DNA from: DATFVJ01 sp963826515
Lineage (GTDB): Bacteria > Actinomycetota > Actinomycetes > Streptosporangiales > Streptosporangiaceae
Assembly: GCA_963826515.1 (NCBI GenBank)
Contig: CAWGXI010000012.1
Span: 930,001-994,000, forward strand
DNA length: 64,000 nucleotides
Reading direction: 5' to 3'
The first letter of the stretch is position 1; every line of letters starts with the position of its first letter. Below the pieces are notes generated by a model. It was not told where the DNA came from. It worked only from the letters and a program-made list of their open reading frames with translations, and did no database searches. The translations under genes were made by a program, and so were the position numbers. Shown piece after piece: positions 62,849 to 64,000 of this stretch.

Positions 62849-63182
62849 TCAACCGCGGATCCCGCCCGTCGCGCCGAGCGGGCCGGTCATCCCCCCGGTG
62901 CTGATCACAGGCCCGAAGCAGCCGTAGCAGCCGCGGCTGAACGCGGGGCAAATGGCACCGCATCCCGGCTGTGTCACCGGTCCGAGGCAGGGGGTGCCGT
63001 GGGCAACCAGCACACATACGTTGCCGCGTTCCTTGCACTCGCAGCCGACGCTGTGCGCGGGAATCCCGGGCCTGCAGCCAGCAGCGCGGAAAGCAGCTCG
63101 AGCAGCTGACGGCGGTCGATCGGGCAGCTACGAAGCTCGAAGTCCACCAAGACATGGTCGGCGATAGCGGTGGAGGTCGGAC
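62849..63182 (-). pseudogene. hyhS: 3' part of the [NiFe]-hydrogenase small (delta) subunit, frameshifted
   Basis: From about 63165 the minus strand reads ADHVLVDFELRSCPIDRRQL, LELLSALLAAG, then after a frame change near 63060 AHSVGCECKERGNVCVLVAH, GTPCLGPVTQPGCGAICPAF and SRGCYGCFGP, the FeS-cluster-binding end of group 3b small subunits. The N-terminal half with the proximal cluster is missing; the start is fused to the gamma subunit remnant. The last 20 codons (VISTGGMTGPLGATGG) are not family-like. Inactive. Confidence 0.85.
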
Positions 63183-63326
63183 GTGACCTAACAGCATGGT
63201 GAACTGGCCAGGCTGGCAAGTGGCGATGGGTTCGTCCACCGGCTCCATGGCCAGGGTCACCGTGTCGCGCGTCTCCGCGTGACGCCCGCTGACCCGGTAC
63301 CGAGATGGCACCATCGATGTCGTCAT
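63183..63326 (-). pseudogene. hyhG: 5' part of the hydrogenase gamma (FAD/NAD-binding) subunit
   Basis: ATG 63326 overlaps the stop of the cNMP-binding gene. The reading MVPSRYRVSGRHAETRDTVT, LAMEPVDEPIATCQPGQFTM is the beginning of the ferredoxin-reductase-like gamma subunit. After QFTML the sequence changes to the hydrogenase small subunit in another frame, so about 230 codons of gamma and the first part of delta are deleted. Confidence 0.8.
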
Positions 63327-63796
63327 CCCGGCGCCTCCGGCCGGCCGTACACATTGAGCAGCCTGATCCTGGTGGCTTGCAGCCTGCGGACGACGACCGT
63401 GATCATTCGGCGGGTCAGTTCGTGCCCGAGCGCGGAATCGGCCTCACACATGGCGCGCACCGCACGCCCGTCAAGCTCAAATGCCTGCGTGGCCTGCATC
63501 GTCACCCCGCCGAGCAGCCATTCGAACGGCGGGAACAGCCACGACCAGCCGATCACGTCGCCGCGGCCGAGCGTTTCGATGATCACCGGGCCATGCCCGG
63601 GCACATGCAGGTCGAGCGCGACCTGGCCGGCCTCGATGAGCCAGCACCGGTCGGCCGTCCCGCCCTCGTCGAAGAGCCGGTGCCTGGCCGGCACCGCGAT
63701 GTAACGGGTGACCTGATTGAGTAGCGCGATATGCTCCTCCATCATCCCGCGGAGAAATGGATGTTGCGTAAGCGGCGGTGAGTTAGTCAGGTTCAT
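63323..63796 (-). CDS. Cyclic-nucleotide-binding-domain protein of the hydrogenase operon
   Basis: A 157-residue protein with one cNMP-binding domain: HPFLRGMMEEHIALLNQVTR, RLFDEGGTADRCWLIEAGQV, LGRGDVIGWSWLFPPFEWLL. There is no DNA-binding domain, so it is not a full CRP. Such genes lie between the beta and gamma genes in actinobacterial group 3b hydrogenase operons; their role is not established. Intact. Confidence 0.85.
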   Translation of the reverse strand: MNLTNSPPLTQHPFLRGMMEEHIALLNQVTRYIAVPARHRLFDEGGTADRCWLIEAGQVALDLHVPGHGPVIIETLGRGDVIGWSWLFPPFEWLLGGVTMQATQAFELDGRAVRAMCEADSALGHELTRRMITVVVRRLQATRIRLLNVYGRPEAPG

Positions 63797-63864
63797 GTTC
63801 CCTCCGGCCCGTTGTGCTCTGCCCCGTTGTCCTGCGCGCCGCGCGCGTCAGTCCCGCCACCGCC

Positions 63865-64000
63865 TCAGCTGCCTGACTGCTCGCCCGTTGCCTCGTTGCG
63901 CAGGGCAGCCACCTCTTCTGTGATGTCGATGCCGACCGGGCACCAGACGATGCACCTGCCGCAGCCGACACAGCCCGACGGCCTGCGGGCCGGTGCCCAT
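63865..64000 (-). CDS. hyhB: Hydrogenase beta (4Fe-4S) subunit, C-terminus only in window
   Basis: The last 44 residues are visible: PSGCVGCGRCIVWCPVGIDI with one complete 4Fe-4S motif (CxxCxxCxxxCP), then TEEVAALRNEATGEQ. The gene runs off the right edge. It is the first of the minus-strand hydrogenase genes, 68 bases before the cNMP-binding gene. Whether its 5' part is intact cannot be seen. Confidence 0.8.
   Translation of the reverse strand, partial: WAPARRPSGCVGCGRCIVWCPVGIDITEEVAALRNEATGEQSGS

Overview
The window is high-GC actinobacterial chromosome. The evidence is the uvrC-rapZ-yvcK order, the garA-ftsR-bfn-merR block beside gcvP (known from Mycobacterium and Streptomyces), IdeR/DtxR-type iron boxes, and a DevR/DevS (DosR/DosS) dormancy-type cluster. 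Two secreted proteases come from families with acid pH optima (sedolisin S53 and eqolisin G1), which hints at an acidic-soil, filamentous actinomycete such as a member of Streptosporangiales. That placement is inference; no rRNA or tRNA gene was seen.

Layout. 0-4 kb: yvcK (cut by the left edge), rapZ and uvrC on the minus strand. 4.4-8.6 kb: a SNF2 helicase overlapping a SWIM zinc-finger gene. 8.6-9.0 kb: an antitoxin with a truncated toxin. 9.2-13.9 kb: an iron block with bfd, a bacterioferritin split by one in-frame stop, a Tat-exported DyP peroxidase (EfeB) and an EfeU-EfeO fusion, with two IdeR-like boxes. 14-17.6 kb: a small accessory island with two intact toxin-antitoxin pairs and at least three insertion-sequence remnants. 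17.6-29.4 kb: lineage-specific genes (membrane protein, oxidoreductase, ricin-type lectin, S53 and G1 proteases) and a mix of intact and decayed two-component genes. 29.5-42.2 kb: core genes on the minus strand, namely gcvP behind a tandem glycine riboswitch, an ABC exporter, merR, bfn, ftsR, garA, a mannose-1-phosphate guanylyltransferase/phosphomannomutase and a CDP-alcohol phosphatidyltransferase whose 5' end carries fifteen copies of an 18-bp repeat. 42.3-45.4 kb: cytochrome P450 and a benzoate-CoA-ligase-like enzyme.

45.5-64 kb looks like a dormancy/hypoxia island. It holds devR, a flavin-binding PPOX protein, devS, two Acg-type nitroreductase-like proteins, two universal stress proteins, [NiFe]-hydrogenase genes, an APH/AAA kinase of the Rv2004c type, three CBS-domain proteins, a site-2 protease with CBS domains, an Rv1733c-like membrane protein, Hsp20 and a V-ATPase-F-like protein. 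Seven short GGGAC/GTCCC-type motifs resembling DevR boxes lie before these genes, often 30-50 bp from the start codon. The group 3b hydrogenase is rearranged: the large subunit and its protease lie on the plus strand at 52.7-54.6 kb, while the beta, cNMP-binding, gamma and small-subunit genes lie on the minus strand at 62.8-64 kb, with gamma and small subunit fused by a deletion and frameshifted.

Short tandem repeats and low-complexity insertions are common, both between genes and inside otherwise conserved proteins (UvrC, GcvP, MerR, PgsA-like, USP, hydrogenase protease). Several genes are visibly decaying.
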